64,000 nucleotides of DNA from Saccharopolyspora flava (GTDB lineage: Bacteria > Actinomycetota > Actinomycetes > Mycobacteriales > Pseudonocardiaceae), in NCBI RefSeq assembly GCF_900116135.1, contig NZ_FOZX01000013.1, positions 62,001-126,000 on the forward strand. Reading direction: 5' to 3'. Each line of letters starts with the position of its first letter. Position 1 is the stretch's first letter. Positions 8,371 through 15,652 of the stretch are shown one piece after another. A program made the position numbers and the translations under genes. Under the pieces are notes generated by a model. The model did no database searches and had not been told where the DNA came from. It was given only the letters and a program-made list of their open reading frames with translations.

Positions 8371-8411
8371 GACTCCTCCTCCGTCCGCCCGCCTGGTGCG
8401 GGCGAGAACCC

Positions 8412-10229
8412 TCACGGCACCAGCTCGCGGGCCTTCTCGGCGATGGCGGTGGCGTCGATGCGGGCCTGCCCGAGCAGCTCGGCCGGCTTGCCCGACCCCG
8501 GCATCTCGTGGACGGCCAGCCGCCGCACCGGAACCGGGTCCTCGGCCAGCGCGCTGAGCACCGCCTCGCCGAGACCGCCCTCGGGCCAGTGGTCCTCGGC
8601 GGTGACCAGACCGGCGGTCTCCTTCGCCGCCTGACGCAGCGTCGCGGTGTCGACGGGCTTGACCGAGTACAGGTCGATCACGCGCGCCCCGATGCCCTCG
8701 TGCGCCAGCAGATCCGCGGCCTTGAGCGCCTCGTGCAGGGTCACGCCCGCGCCCACCAGCGTCACGTCCGCGCCGTCGCGGACCACCTTCGCGCCGCCGA
8801 TGGGGAACTCCTCGTCCGGCGGGTAGATCACCGGCATCGCGCCCCGGCTGGTGCGCAGGTAGCTGATGCCCGGCTGATCGGCCATCGCCGCCACCAGGTG
8901 CGCGGTCTGGTTGGCGTCGCACGGGTAGAGCACGGTGCTGCCGTGCACCGCGCGGAACGCCGCGAGGTCCTCCAGCGCCATCTGCGACGGGCCGTCCTCG
9001 CCGATGGCGACCCCGGCGTGCGAGCCCATCAGCCGCAGGTCGGCCCTGCTGATCGCGGCCATCCGGACGAAGTCGTAGGCGCGGGACAGGAACGCGGCGA
9101 AGGTGGAGGCGAACGCGCACCAGCCGCGCACCTGCATGCCCACCGCGGCGGCGATCAGCTGCTGCTCGGCGATGTACATCTCGAAGTAGCGGTCCGGGTG
9201 GGCGTCGCGGAACAGCTCGGCGAAGGTCGAGTTCGACACCTCGCCGTCCATCGCCACCACGTCCCCGCGCCGGTCGCCCAGCGCCGCCAGCGCCTGCCCG
9301 TAGGCCTTGCGGGTGGCCAGCTCGGTGCCCTCCTCGTAGGCGGGCAACCCGGTGTTGCCGGTGTCGAACGCGTGCGGCGCGGCGTCCTCGGGCGCGACCG
9401 GCTTGACCCGCAGGTCGCGCAGCCCGCCCAGCTCGGCGATCGCCTCCTCGGCGTGGGCCAGGGGTTTGCCGTGGAAGCCGGGCTTGTCGGCGACTTCGGC
9501 GACGCCCTTGCCCTTCTGGGTGGCGGCCAGGATCATCACCGGCCTGCCGTCGCCGCGCTCGGCCTCGGCCAGCGCGGACTCGATCTCGTCGAGGTCGTGG
9601 CCGTCGATCTCCAGCGTCCGCCACCCGGCGGCCTGGGCGCGGGCGGCGTAGGAGGACAGGTCCCAGCCGTGCATCGTCGGGCCGGTCTGGCCGAGCCGGT
9701 TGACGTCGACCAGCGCGATCAGGTTGTCCAGCTGCTCGTGCCCGGCGTGCTCCAGGGCCTCCCACACCGAGCCCTCGGCCATCTCGCTGTCGCCGCACAG
9801 CACCCAGACCCGGTAGGGCAGCCGGTCTAGCCGCTTGCCGGCCAGCGCCAGGCCGACGCCGACCGGCAGGCCCTGGCCGAGCGAGCCGGTCGCGACGTCC
9901 ACCCAGGGCAGCACCGGGGTGGGGTGGCCTTCCAGGCGGCTGCCGAACGCGCGGAAGGTCAGCAGCTCGTCGTCCTCGACGGCGCCGACGGCCTTGAACG
10001 CGGCGTACTGCAGCGGCGAGGCGTGGCCCTTGGAGAAGATCAGGTGATCGTTGGCGGGGTGATCGGGACGGGAGAAGTCCAGCCGCAGGTGGCCGTCGAG
10101 CAGCACGGCCATCAGATCGGCCGCCGACATCGACGAGGTGGGGTGGCCGGACCCGGCGGCAGTGCTGGCCCGCACCGAGTCCACCCGCAGCTGCTGTGCC
10201 AGTTCGGAGCGGAACATTGCCTGGTCCAT
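8412..10229 (-). CDS. tkt: Transketolase, short (animal-type) form
   Basis: 605 residues, about 60 shorter than typical E. coli-type transketolases and near animal enzymes in length. Thiamine-diphosphate/metal motif GDSEMAEGSVWEAL...DVNRLGQ matches the animal pattern (GDGELSEGSVWEA...DINRLGQ), with Ser instead of Gly in the third position. Pyrimidine-domain motifs (MDGEVSNSTF, EMYIAEQQL, GEDGPSQMALED) and a C-terminal transketolase domain are present, so one chain carries all three domains. Transfers two-carbon ketol units in the pentose phosphate pathway. 78 bp downstream of the anti-sigma-like gene on the same strand. Confidence 0.92.
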   Translation of the reverse strand: MDQAMFRSELAQQLRVDSVRASTAAGSGHPTSSMSAADLMAVLLDGHLRLDFSRPDHPANDHLIFSKGHASPLQYAAFKAVGAVEDDELLTFRAFGSRLEGHPTPVLPWVDVATGSLGQGLPVGVGLALAGKRLDRLPYRVWVLCGDSEMAEGSVWEALEHAGHEQLDNLIALVDVNRLGQTGPTMHGWDLSSYAARAQAAGWRTLEIDGHDLDEIESALAEAERGDGRPVMILAATQKGKGVAEVADKPGFHGKPLAHAEEAIAELGGLRDLRVKPVAPEDAAPHAFDTGNTGLPAYEEGTELATRKAYGQALAALGDRRGDVVAMDGEVSNSTFAELFRDAHPDRYFEMYIAEQQLIAAAVGMQVRGWCAFASTFAAFLSRAYDFVRMAAISRADLRLMGSHAGVAIGEDGPSQMALEDLAAFRAVHGSTVLYPCDANQTAHLVAAMADQPGISYLRTSRGAMPVIYPPDEEFPIGGAKVVRDGADVTLVGAGVTLHEALKAADLLAHEGIGARVIDLYSVKPVDTATLRQAAKETAGLVTAEDHWPEGGLGEAVLSALAEDPVPVRRLAVHEMPGSGKPAELLGQARIDATAIAEKARELVP

Positions 10230-10307
10230 GCCCCGGAAGGTGCCCAGCGCGCGGCGTCGCGAAACAAGGGCCTGGTCACCCCGCCGGTGGCGGCGGGGTG
10301 CGGGAGA

Positions 10308-10817
10308 TCAGTCCAGGCCGCCGTTGCTGAGGCCGGACAGCAGTCGCTTGATGACCTCGGGGTCGACCTCGGCGGTCTCCTCGGTGGTCTGCGGGGCCAT
10401 CGCGTTCTTCTTGCGGGAGCGGCGGGGCAGCGGCACCGAGTCGGCCTTGACGCCGCTGGGCAGCGGCATCTCGCACCACACCAGGGTGCCTCCGGTGCGC
10501 AGCGCGGTGGCGCCGCAGCGACCGTCGGCGAAACCGGGCGCGAGCTGCGGGGGAACGGTGGCCTGCTCGTCCTGCACCTCGGCGACGAGGCTCTCACCGC
10601 TCAGGCGCAGGCGGACGGTGATGAATCCGGGGTTCTTCTGGTCGGCGGCGTCCACGGCCGCGGTCACCAGGGCACCGGTGAGCTGCGTGGCGATGTCGGT
10701 CATCTCGCGCAGGCTCCACTCGGCCAGGGAGAACCGCACGAACATCTCGGTGCAGTTCACCGCGCTGGGGAGCGCGATCAGTCGCAGGTCGTCGACTTGT
10801 GCGGTCTGAGTGTTCAC
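10308..10817 (-). CDS. HATPase-like anti-sigma regulatory factor (RsbW-type), divergent
   Basis: 169 residues. The first ~115 resemble an RsbW/SpoIIAB-like histidine-kinase-type ATPase fold: helix VRFSLAEWSLREMTDIATQL, then ITVRLRLSGESLVAEVQDE, a degenerate DxGxG-like region and GTLVWCEMPL at the end. The C-terminal ~50 residues are polar and basic and probably disordered. Such proteins regulate sigma factors or partner switches; ATP-binding residues are weak here, so activity is uncertain. GTG start with GGAGG 11 bases upstream. No anti-anti-sigma partner is adjacent. Confidence 0.6.
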   Translation of the reverse strand: MNTQTAQVDDLRLIALPSAVNCTEMFVRFSLAEWSLREMTDIATQLTGALVTAAVDAADQKNPGFITVRLRLSGESLVAEVQDEQATVPPQLAPGFADGRCGATALRTGGTLVWCEMPLPSGVKADSVPLPRRSRKKNAMAPQTTEETAEVDPEVIKRLLSGLSNGGLD

Positions 10818-11205
10818 CTGGTTGAGATCCTCCGTCCGCCCCCGCTGCGCTTTCGATCACCCGGAAGCCGTATTTTGCCAACTCTACTGGGTGGCTTGTA
10901 CGCAGGGGCCCCTTTTGCTTTCGGCCTTGTTCTTCGCTCCTCGACCCGGGATTCGGCGGGCCGTCGCGAACACCGCTCGCGCCGTCAACAGCCTTCTCCA
11001 TCTGCGACGACGCACGATCTGGTGAAAAACGTACGTGACGAAAGCGCATTGCGACCACCTCCGGACGTATCGGTTCCACAACGGGGACATTCCAGGCCGA
11101 TGGCCCGGGTAATAACCGAGGAGGTGAACGACGATCGGGCGCGGGGAGTGTCGGGGCGGTCACGGCGCGTCGCGACCGCCCCGAGCGGATCAGGCCCCGA
11201 GCGGC
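10818..11205. other. Intergenic region between two minus-strand genes
   Basis: 388 bp, with an AT-richer patch around 10870-10935. It contains the ribosome site of the anti-sigma-like gene and the terminator and duplication described at 11152-11210. I see no convincing open frame and no confident promoter. Confidence 0.6.
11152..11183 (-). terminator. Terminator of the aminotransferase gene
   Basis: Inverted repeat CGGGGCGGTC (11152-11161) / GACCGCCCCG (11174-11183) with a 12-base loop, 22 bp beyond the aminotransferase stop. Confidence 0.65.
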
Positions 11206-11210
11206 TCAGG
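11179..11210. repeat. 16-bp tandem duplication at the aminotransferase stop
   Basis: CCCCGAGCGGATCAGG is followed immediately by CCCCGAGCGGCTCAGG (one mismatch). The second copy contains the stop codon, so the duplication probably arose at the 3' end of the gene. Confidence 0.7.
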
Positions 11211-12450
11211 CCAGGGTGTCGAGGCCCTCGGCGAAGGCCTTGCCGATGAGGCCGATCTCCTCCTCGGTGATGATCAGCGGCGGCGAGACCGCCAGCGCCT
11301 TGCCCAGCGGGCGCACGATCACGCCCAGCTCGCGGATCGTCTTCTGCAGCGTGCCGAGCGCACCGGCCTGCAGCTGCTCGGCGGTGAGCTCGACGGCCCC
11401 GAGCAGGCCGACGCCGCCGCGCACCTCGGCCACCGCCGGGTGGTCGGCGACCTGCAGGAGGGCCTCGTGCAGCGGGCGCTCCAGCTCGTCGGCGCGGGAC
11501 AGCAGCTTCTCCCGCTCCAGGATGTCGAGGTTGGCCAGCGCCGCGGCCGCCACCGTCGGGTGACCGGAGTAGGTGGCGCCGTGGCGGAACACCCGGCCCG
11601 GCTCGTTCCAGAACGGCTCGGCCACGTGCTCGGCGACCACCACCCCGCCCAGCGGCAGGTAGCCGCTGGTCACACCCTTGGCGAAGGTGATCATGTCGGG
11701 CTGCAGGCCCCAGCGCTCCACGCCGAACCAGCTGCCGACCCGGCCGAAGCCGCAGATCACCGAGTCGGCGACGAACAGGATGCCGTGCTCGGAGCAGATC
11801 TTGGCGACGGCCTCCAGGTAGCCCGGCTCCGGCGGGTACAGGCCACCGGCGCCCATCACCGGCTCGGCGAAGAACGCCGCGACGTTCTCCGCGCCGATGC
11901 GCTCGATGGCCTCGCGCAGGCTCTCGGCGTCGTCGTGCGCGACCCGGCCGGTCTCGGGCACCAGTTGGCCGAACCCGGCCTGGTTGGCCTCGATGCCGCC
12001 GATGCTGGTGCCCATGCCGTTGGTGCCGTGGTAGGCGTTGCCGCGGCTGAGGATGTGGGTGCGCTGCGGCTGCCCGCGCTGCGACCAGTACTGCCGGGCC
12101 AGCTTCGCCGCCGAGTCGATCGCCTCGCCACCGCCGGTGGTCAGGAAGATCTTGGCGTTCGGCATCGGGGCGAGCTCGGCCAGCCGCGCGGCCAGCGCCT
12201 CGGCGGGCGGGTTGGTGTAGTCGTTGAAGACGAAGTAGGACTCCAGCTCGCGCATCTGCGCCGCGGCGGCCTCGACGATCTCGGTGCGACCGTGCCCGGC
12301 GTTGGCGTACCAGAGGCTCGCGGTCCCGTCGAGGTAGCGGCGTCCGGAATCGTCGTAGATCCAGATCCCCTCGGCTCTGGTGACGCAGAAGCTGCTGCTC
12401 TTGACCTCGAACATGTCCGCGAACGGGTGCCACAGCGCGGTTGATGACAT
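11206..12450 (-). CDS. Class III PLP-dependent aminotransferase (omega-amino acid:pyruvate type)
   Basis: 414 residues. PLP fold type I, class III: HPFADMF at the start, substrate region SLWYANAGHGR, GGGEAIDSAAKLARQYW, Asp of the cofactor site in FVADSVICGFGRVG and the Schiff-base Lys in ITFAKGVTSGYLPLG. Such enzymes move the amino group of beta-alanine, putrescine, taurine or similar omega-amines to pyruvate or 2-oxoglutarate. Start ATG with GGAGG upstream. Divergent from the ssuE leader region; if the substrate were taurine it would fit the sulfonate theme, but this is speculative. Confidence 0.85.
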   Translation of the reverse strand: MSSTALWHPFADMFEVKSSSFCVTRAEGIWIYDDSGRRYLDGTASLWYANAGHGRTEIVEAAAAQMRELESYFVFNDYTNPPAEALAARLAELAPMPNAKIFLTTGGGEAIDSAAKLARQYWSQRGQPQRTHILSRGNAYHGTNGMGTSIGGIEANQAGFGQLVPETGRVAHDDAESLREAIERIGAENVAAFFAEPVMGAGGLYPPEPGYLEAVAKICSEHGILFVADSVICGFGRVGSWFGVERWGLQPDMITFAKGVTSGYLPLGGVVVAEHVAEPFWNEPGRVFRHGATYSGHPTVAAAALANLDILEREKLLSRADELERPLHEALLQVADHPAVAEVRGGVGLLGAVELTAEQLQAGALGTLQKTIRELGVIVRPLGKALAVSPPLIITEEEIGLIGKAFAEGLDTLA

Positions 12451-12570
12451 GGTTTCCTGCCTCCTTCGTGGTACCCCGACAGCTTCGTCGCCCGGACCCC
12501 CGGATGACCAGAGGGCGGGGCGGGAAGTTCGGCGCCGCGCGTCCGCCAGGTGAGAACGCGGGTCCGTTCG

Positions 12571-12600
12571 TTGACACCGCAACGTCACCGGCCGGACGAT
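12571..12600 (+). promoter_or_regulatory. Promoter of the ssuE leader transcript
   Basis: TTGACA at 12571-12576 and GACGAT at 12595-12600 with an 18-base spacer, ending 18 bp before the leader-peptide ATG. Good -35 match, weaker -10. Confidence 0.5.
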
Positions 12601-12618
12601 GAGCCGGTGACCGCTTCG

Positions 12619-12681
12619 ATGTTCACCAGGCGCAGGCACGTCGACTTCCAGCTCGTGACGACCGGCGCCTGTCGTTCCTGA
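12619..12681 (+). CDS. Cysteine-type leader peptide upstream of ssuE
   Basis: 20-codon frame encoding MFTRRRHVDFQLVTTGACRS. The R-x-HVDF ... CR-[AS]-stop pattern matches the short 'putative leader peptide' found ahead of sulfur-assimilation operons in actinobacteria. The single Cys codon is TGT, rare in this GC-rich DNA, placed three codons before the stop, as expected for a cysteine-sensing attenuator. The second leader in this window (38372-38449) shares the pattern. A promoter lies just upstream and competing hairpins just downstream. Confidence 0.75.
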   Translation: MFTRRRHVDFQLVTTGACRS

Positions 12682-12712
12682 CGGCATCGCATCGTCAGGG
12701 GAGGACGCCGTC
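12677..12712 (+). promoter_or_regulatory. Competing hairpins after the leader peptide (attenuator candidate)
   Basis: CCTGACG (12677-12683) pairs with CGTCAGG (12693-12699); the overlapping GACGGC (12680-12685) can pair instead with GCCGTC (12707-12712). The two pairings exclude each other, and the first begins at the leader stop codon, so ribosome position could choose between them. Confidence 0.5.
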
Positions 12713-12732
12713 ACCAGGCGGATCCCGAACGC

Positions 12733-12747
12733 GGTCCACAGTGGACC
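12733..12747. repeat. Copy of recurrent palindrome GGTCCACAGTGGACC
   Basis: Perfect 15-base odd palindrome, 19 bp before the ssuE start. It could also form a small RNA hairpin in the ssuE untranslated leader. Confidence 0.6.
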
Positions 12748-12766
12748 ATCGAGTGGGGAGCAATCC

Positions 12767-13327
12767 GTGTCCACCGTTCTGGTCATCTCCGGAAGCCCGT
12801 CGCGCACCTCGAAGACCGAGAAGGTCGGCGAGCACCTCGCCCAGCGGCTCACCGCAAGCGGTCGCAGCGCCGAGCACCTGCGGGTGCGCACCCTGCCGGC
12901 CGAGGCGCTGCTCGGCGCCGACGTCAGCGACCCGGCCATCGCCGCGGCGGTGGACCAGGTCGCCGCGGCCGACGGCATCGTGCTGGCGACGCCGACCTAC
13001 AAGGCCGCCTACTCCGGCCTGCTGAAGTCGTTCCTGGACCTGCTGCCGCAGTTCGGGTTCGCGGGCAAGGCCGTGCTGCCGCTGGCCACCGGCGGCAGCG
13101 TCGCCCACGTGCTGGCCATCGACTACGCGCTGCGCCCCGTCGTGCACTCCCTCGGCGCCCGCCACGCGGTCCAGAGCTTCTTCCTGCTCGACAAGCACCT
13201 CACCCTCGCCGACGGACGCCTCACCATCCACCAGGACAGCGCCAACCCCCTGGACGACGTCCTCGAGCAGTTCACCAAGGCCCTCGACGGAATCCCGCAC
13301 ACCACGGTCCTCGGCCGCTCCGCCTGA
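12767..13327 (+). CDS. ssuE: NAD(P)H-dependent FMN reductase SsuE
   Basis: 186 residues with a flavodoxin-like fold: ISGSPSRTSKTEKV (FMN phosphate loop), LATPTYKAAYSGLLKSFLD and the SsuE-typical IDYALRPVV. It supplies reduced FMN to a two-component alkanesulfonate or similar monooxygenase releasing sulfite from organosulfonates. GTG start with GGGGAG upstream. No monooxygenase (SsuD/TauD) is adjacent; an SsuCB-type transporter lies 26 kb away behind a related leader peptide, suggesting a dispersed, co-regulated sulfonate regulon. Confidence 0.88.
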   Translation: MSTVLVISGSPSRTSKTEKVGEHLAQRLTASGRSAEHLRVRTLPAEALLGADVSDPAIAAAVDQVAAADGIVLATPTYKAAYSGLLKSFLDLLPQFGFAGKAVLPLATGGSVAHVLAIDYALRPVVHSLGARHAVQSFFLLDKHLTLADGRLTIHQDSANPLDDVLEQFTKALDGIPHTTVLGRSA

Positions 13328-13337
13328 CCCCGCAGGA

Positions 13338-13379
13338 CGAATACCGCAGGATTCGACCGGTCAAATCCTGCGGTATTCG
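13338..13379. terminator. First of two tandem bidirectional hairpins
   Basis: 16-bp perfect inverted repeat (13338-13353 / 13364-13379), 10-base loop CGACCGGTCA. Lies directly after ssuE (+), before the convergent TetR gene (-). Confidence 0.7.
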
Positions 13380-13382
13380 ACC

Positions 13383-13430
13383 GGTCAAAAACCGCAGGAT
13401 TCGACCCGACGAATCCTGCGGTTTTTGACC
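13383..13430. terminator. Second tandem hairpin with terminal T/A run
   Basis: 21-bp perfect inverted repeat (13383-13403 / 13410-13430), 6-base loop ACCCGA, including an AAAAA/TTTTT stretch. It repeats the unit CCGCAGGATTCGAC used in the first hairpin, so the two probably arose by duplication. Acts for both convergent genes. Confidence 0.75.
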
Positions 13431-13450
13431 CGGGGGTCCGGGGTTGCGGG

Positions 13451-14026
13451 TCAGAGGGGGTTGTCGATCCAGTTCTGGATGAGCGGGGCTGTGAGGGCGA
13501 CCAGGTCCTCGGTGGGTTCGGCCGTGATCGCCCGGGTGCGCAGGACGAGGCGGGAGGCGCCGAGGCCCATGAGGTGGCTGCAGACCAGTTCCGCGCGCAG
13601 CCGGGCCCGGGGGCCGGTGAGGCGTTCGGCCAGGCGGGTGACCAGCTGGGACTCGAAGTTGTCCCGGAAGCTGCCACCCGCCGGGCGGGACGAGGTGAAC
13701 ATCGCGCGCACCAGCGGATCGCCCTGGGTGCGCTCGTGGTAGTCGAGCAGCGTGCGCACCAGGTGCTCCCCGAGGTTCTCCAGCTCGCAGTCCAGCAGCC
13801 GCTCGGCGTCGTTCTCGAAACCCGAGGCCTGGGCGAACAGATCTTCCTTGCTGCCGAAGTACTTCACCACCAGCGCGGCGCTGACCTCGGCGTCGGCGGC
13901 GATGTCGCGCAGCGTCACGTCGGCGTAGCCGCAGGACGAGAACCGGCGCCTGGCCGCCTTCAGGATGGTTTCCCGCGTCGCGCACGCGGCGCGGCGCTGC
14001 TCCTCGATCGACCCCGTGCTGGGCAT
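13451..14026 (-). CDS. TetR-family transcriptional repressor
   Basis: 191 residues from the ATG at 14026. N-terminal HTH: ETILKAARRRFSSCGYADVTLRDIAADAEVS (split as a 3-helix domain, with GSKEDLF closing it), then a helical ligand domain. It follows the MFS gene by 10 bp on the same strand, so the pair is one transcript. The start is uncertain because the only good GGGAGG lies 20 bases upstream inside the MFS end; an in-frame GTG farther up would overlap that gene. Predicted to bind the 34-bp operator at 15499-15532 and repress the pair. Confidence 0.85.
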   Translation of the reverse strand: MPSTGSIEEQRRAACATRETILKAARRRFSSCGYADVTLRDIAADAEVSAALVVKYFGSKEDLFAQASGFENDAERLLDCELENLGEHLVRTLLDYHERTQGDPLVRAMFTSSRPAGGSFRDNFESQLVTRLAERLTGPRARLRAELVCSHLMGLGASRLVLRTRAITAEPTEDLVALTAPLIQNWIDNPL

Positions 14027-14036
14027 GCGTTTCAGG

Positions 14037-15488
14037 CTAGCGCGAGCCTCCCACCGCAACGGGCATCCGGGGCGCAACGGACTCGTACCGGGCCGGTCCC
14101 GGTGTCGCCGCCGCGATCAGCGCCGCGCCCAGACCGGCGCCGGCGGCCACCACGAACACCCACGAGTAGGCGCTGATCGACGGGTAGGTCGCCCCGGCCA
14201 CCCGCACCAGCGACCCGGTGGTCAGCGCGACCACGATGGCGCTGCAGCTGGAGGTGCCGATCGACCGGGCGAGGCTGTTGAGCGCGTTGGCGGCGGCGGT
14301 CTCGGTCTCGGGCACCGAGCGCATGATCAGCTGGGGCAGCGCGCCGTAGGCCAGGGCGCCGCCGATCGAGCTGATGGTCAGGTTCAGCACCACCAGGGTC
14401 AGCGGCCCGTGCAGCAGCGAGGCGCCGAGGTTGCCGACCAGCAGGACGCAGGAGCCGAGGATGAGCGTGGTGCGCGGGCCGAAGCGACGCGAGATCCGGG
14501 CCGAGACCGGCGAGAACAGCCCCATCGCGGCACCGATCGGCAGCAGCACCAGACCGGCGGTCACCAGCGTCATGCCGTAGCCGTAGCCGGTCTCCGCGGG
14601 TGCCTGCAGCAGCTGGGAACCGACCAGGAAGCCGGTGAACATCGCGATGCCCACCAGCACCGAGGCGATGTTGGTCAGCAGCACCGTGGGGCGTGCCGAC
14701 ACGCGCAGGTCCACCAGCGGCGCGGTGGTGCGCAGCTCGAAGGCGCCCCACAGCAGCAGCATCGCCACGGCCCCGGCGAGCAGGCCCAGCACGAGAGCGC
14801 TCGACCAGCCCCACTCGTTGCCCTTGGAGATCGCCAGCAGCAGGCAGGTCAGGGCCACCGACAGGCCCAGCGCGCCGACGAGGTCGAACCGGCCGCCGGT
14901 GCGCAGCGAGGACTCCGGCACCACCTTGAGGATGAGCGCGATCTCGACCAGCGCGAAGACCATCGCTCCGGCGAACAGCCAGTGCCAGTCCAGCTCCTGG
15001 GCGACCACGCCGGTGATCGGCAGGCCGACCGCGCCGCCGATGCCCAGCGTCGCGCTCATCAGCGCCACCCCGGAACCGACCTGGTCCTCGGGCAGCTCGT
15101 CGCGCATGATGCTGATCCCCAGCGGTACCACGCCGACCGCCGCGCCCTGCAGCACGCGCCCGATGAGCACGGCGGTGAAGTCGTCGTTGAGGGCGCCGAT
15201 GGCGCTGCCCAGCGCCATGGTGGCCAGCGAGACCAGCAGCATCCGCCGTTTGCCGTACATGTCGCCGAGCCGCCCGGTGACGGGCGCGCACACCGCGCCG
15301 GCGACCAGCGGGGCGGTGACCAGCCAGCCGGCGTTGGCGGCGGTGGTGTGCAGCAGGTGCGGGAACTCGGGGAGCAGCGGGACGACCAGCGTCTGCATCA
15401 GCGACACCGCGATGCCGCACGAGGCGAGCACGAGAATGACCCATTTCGAACTGCGCGTAGCGGACGAAGCGGACCCGGCGGCGCTCAT
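14037..15488 (-). CDS. MFS drug/metabolite efflux transporter
   Basis: 483 residues with many hydrophobic segments. Signature motifs of proton antiporters include GRLGDMYGKRRMLLVS (motif A) and GAVCAPVTGRLG, and VGLPITGVVAQELDWHWLF, as in the EmrB/QacA-type family (the length would allow up to 14 helices). ATG at 15488 is preferred over the GTG at 15500 because AGGAG lies just before it. A perfect operator palindrome covers the region immediately upstream. Likely exports a toxic or self-made compound, induced through the downstream TetR protein. Confidence 0.88.
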   Translation of the reverse strand: MSAAGSASSATRSSKWVILVLASCGIAVSLMQTLVVPLLPEFPHLLHTTAANAGWLVTAPLVAGAVCAPVTGRLGDMYGKRRMLLVSLATMALGSAIGALNDDFTAVLIGRVLQGAAVGVVPLGISIMRDELPEDQVGSGVALMSATLGIGGAVGLPITGVVAQELDWHWLFAGAMVFALVEIALILKVVPESSLRTGGRFDLVGALGLSVALTCLLLAISKGNEWGWSSALVLGLLAGAVAMLLLWGAFELRTTAPLVDLRVSARPTVLLTNIASVLVGIAMFTGFLVGSQLLQAPAETGYGYGMTLVTAGLVLLPIGAAMGLFSPVSARISRRFGPRTTLILGSCVLLVGNLGASLLHGPLTLVVLNLTISSIGGALAYGALPQLIMRSVPETETAAANALNSLARSIGTSSCSAIVVALTTGSLVRVAGATYPSISAYSWVFVVAAGAGLGAALIAAATPGPARYESVAPRMPVAVGGSR

Positions 15489-15498
15489 CGGACTCCTC

Positions 15499-15532
15499 AC
15501 TCACGGGGTGAACTGGTGTTCACCCCGTGAGT
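15499..15532. promoter_or_regulatory. 34-bp operator palindrome before the MFS-tetR operon
   Basis: Arms of 15 bp match perfectly (15499-15513 / 15518-15532; GGGGTGAAC core) around TGGT, 10 bp upstream of the MFS ATG. A further half-site (TGTTCACCCC) begins at 15539. Very likely the TetR autoregulatory site. Confidence 0.7.
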
Positions 15533-15610
15533 AAACCTGTGTTCACCCCCGGAATCAAGACGCCGACCGTCCGATTCCACGGGGCAGCCACGCGAATTCA
15601 CCTCGAAGTC

Positions 15611-15623
15611 GTCCACTGTGGAC
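15611..15623. repeat. Copy of recurrent palindrome GTCCACTGTGGAC
   Basis: Perfect 13-base palindrome, variant with T at the centre, 30 bp beyond the amidase stop. Confidence 0.6.
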
Positions 15624-15652
15624 GATGAGTGCGCGCACCGGGCCGGTGCCGC

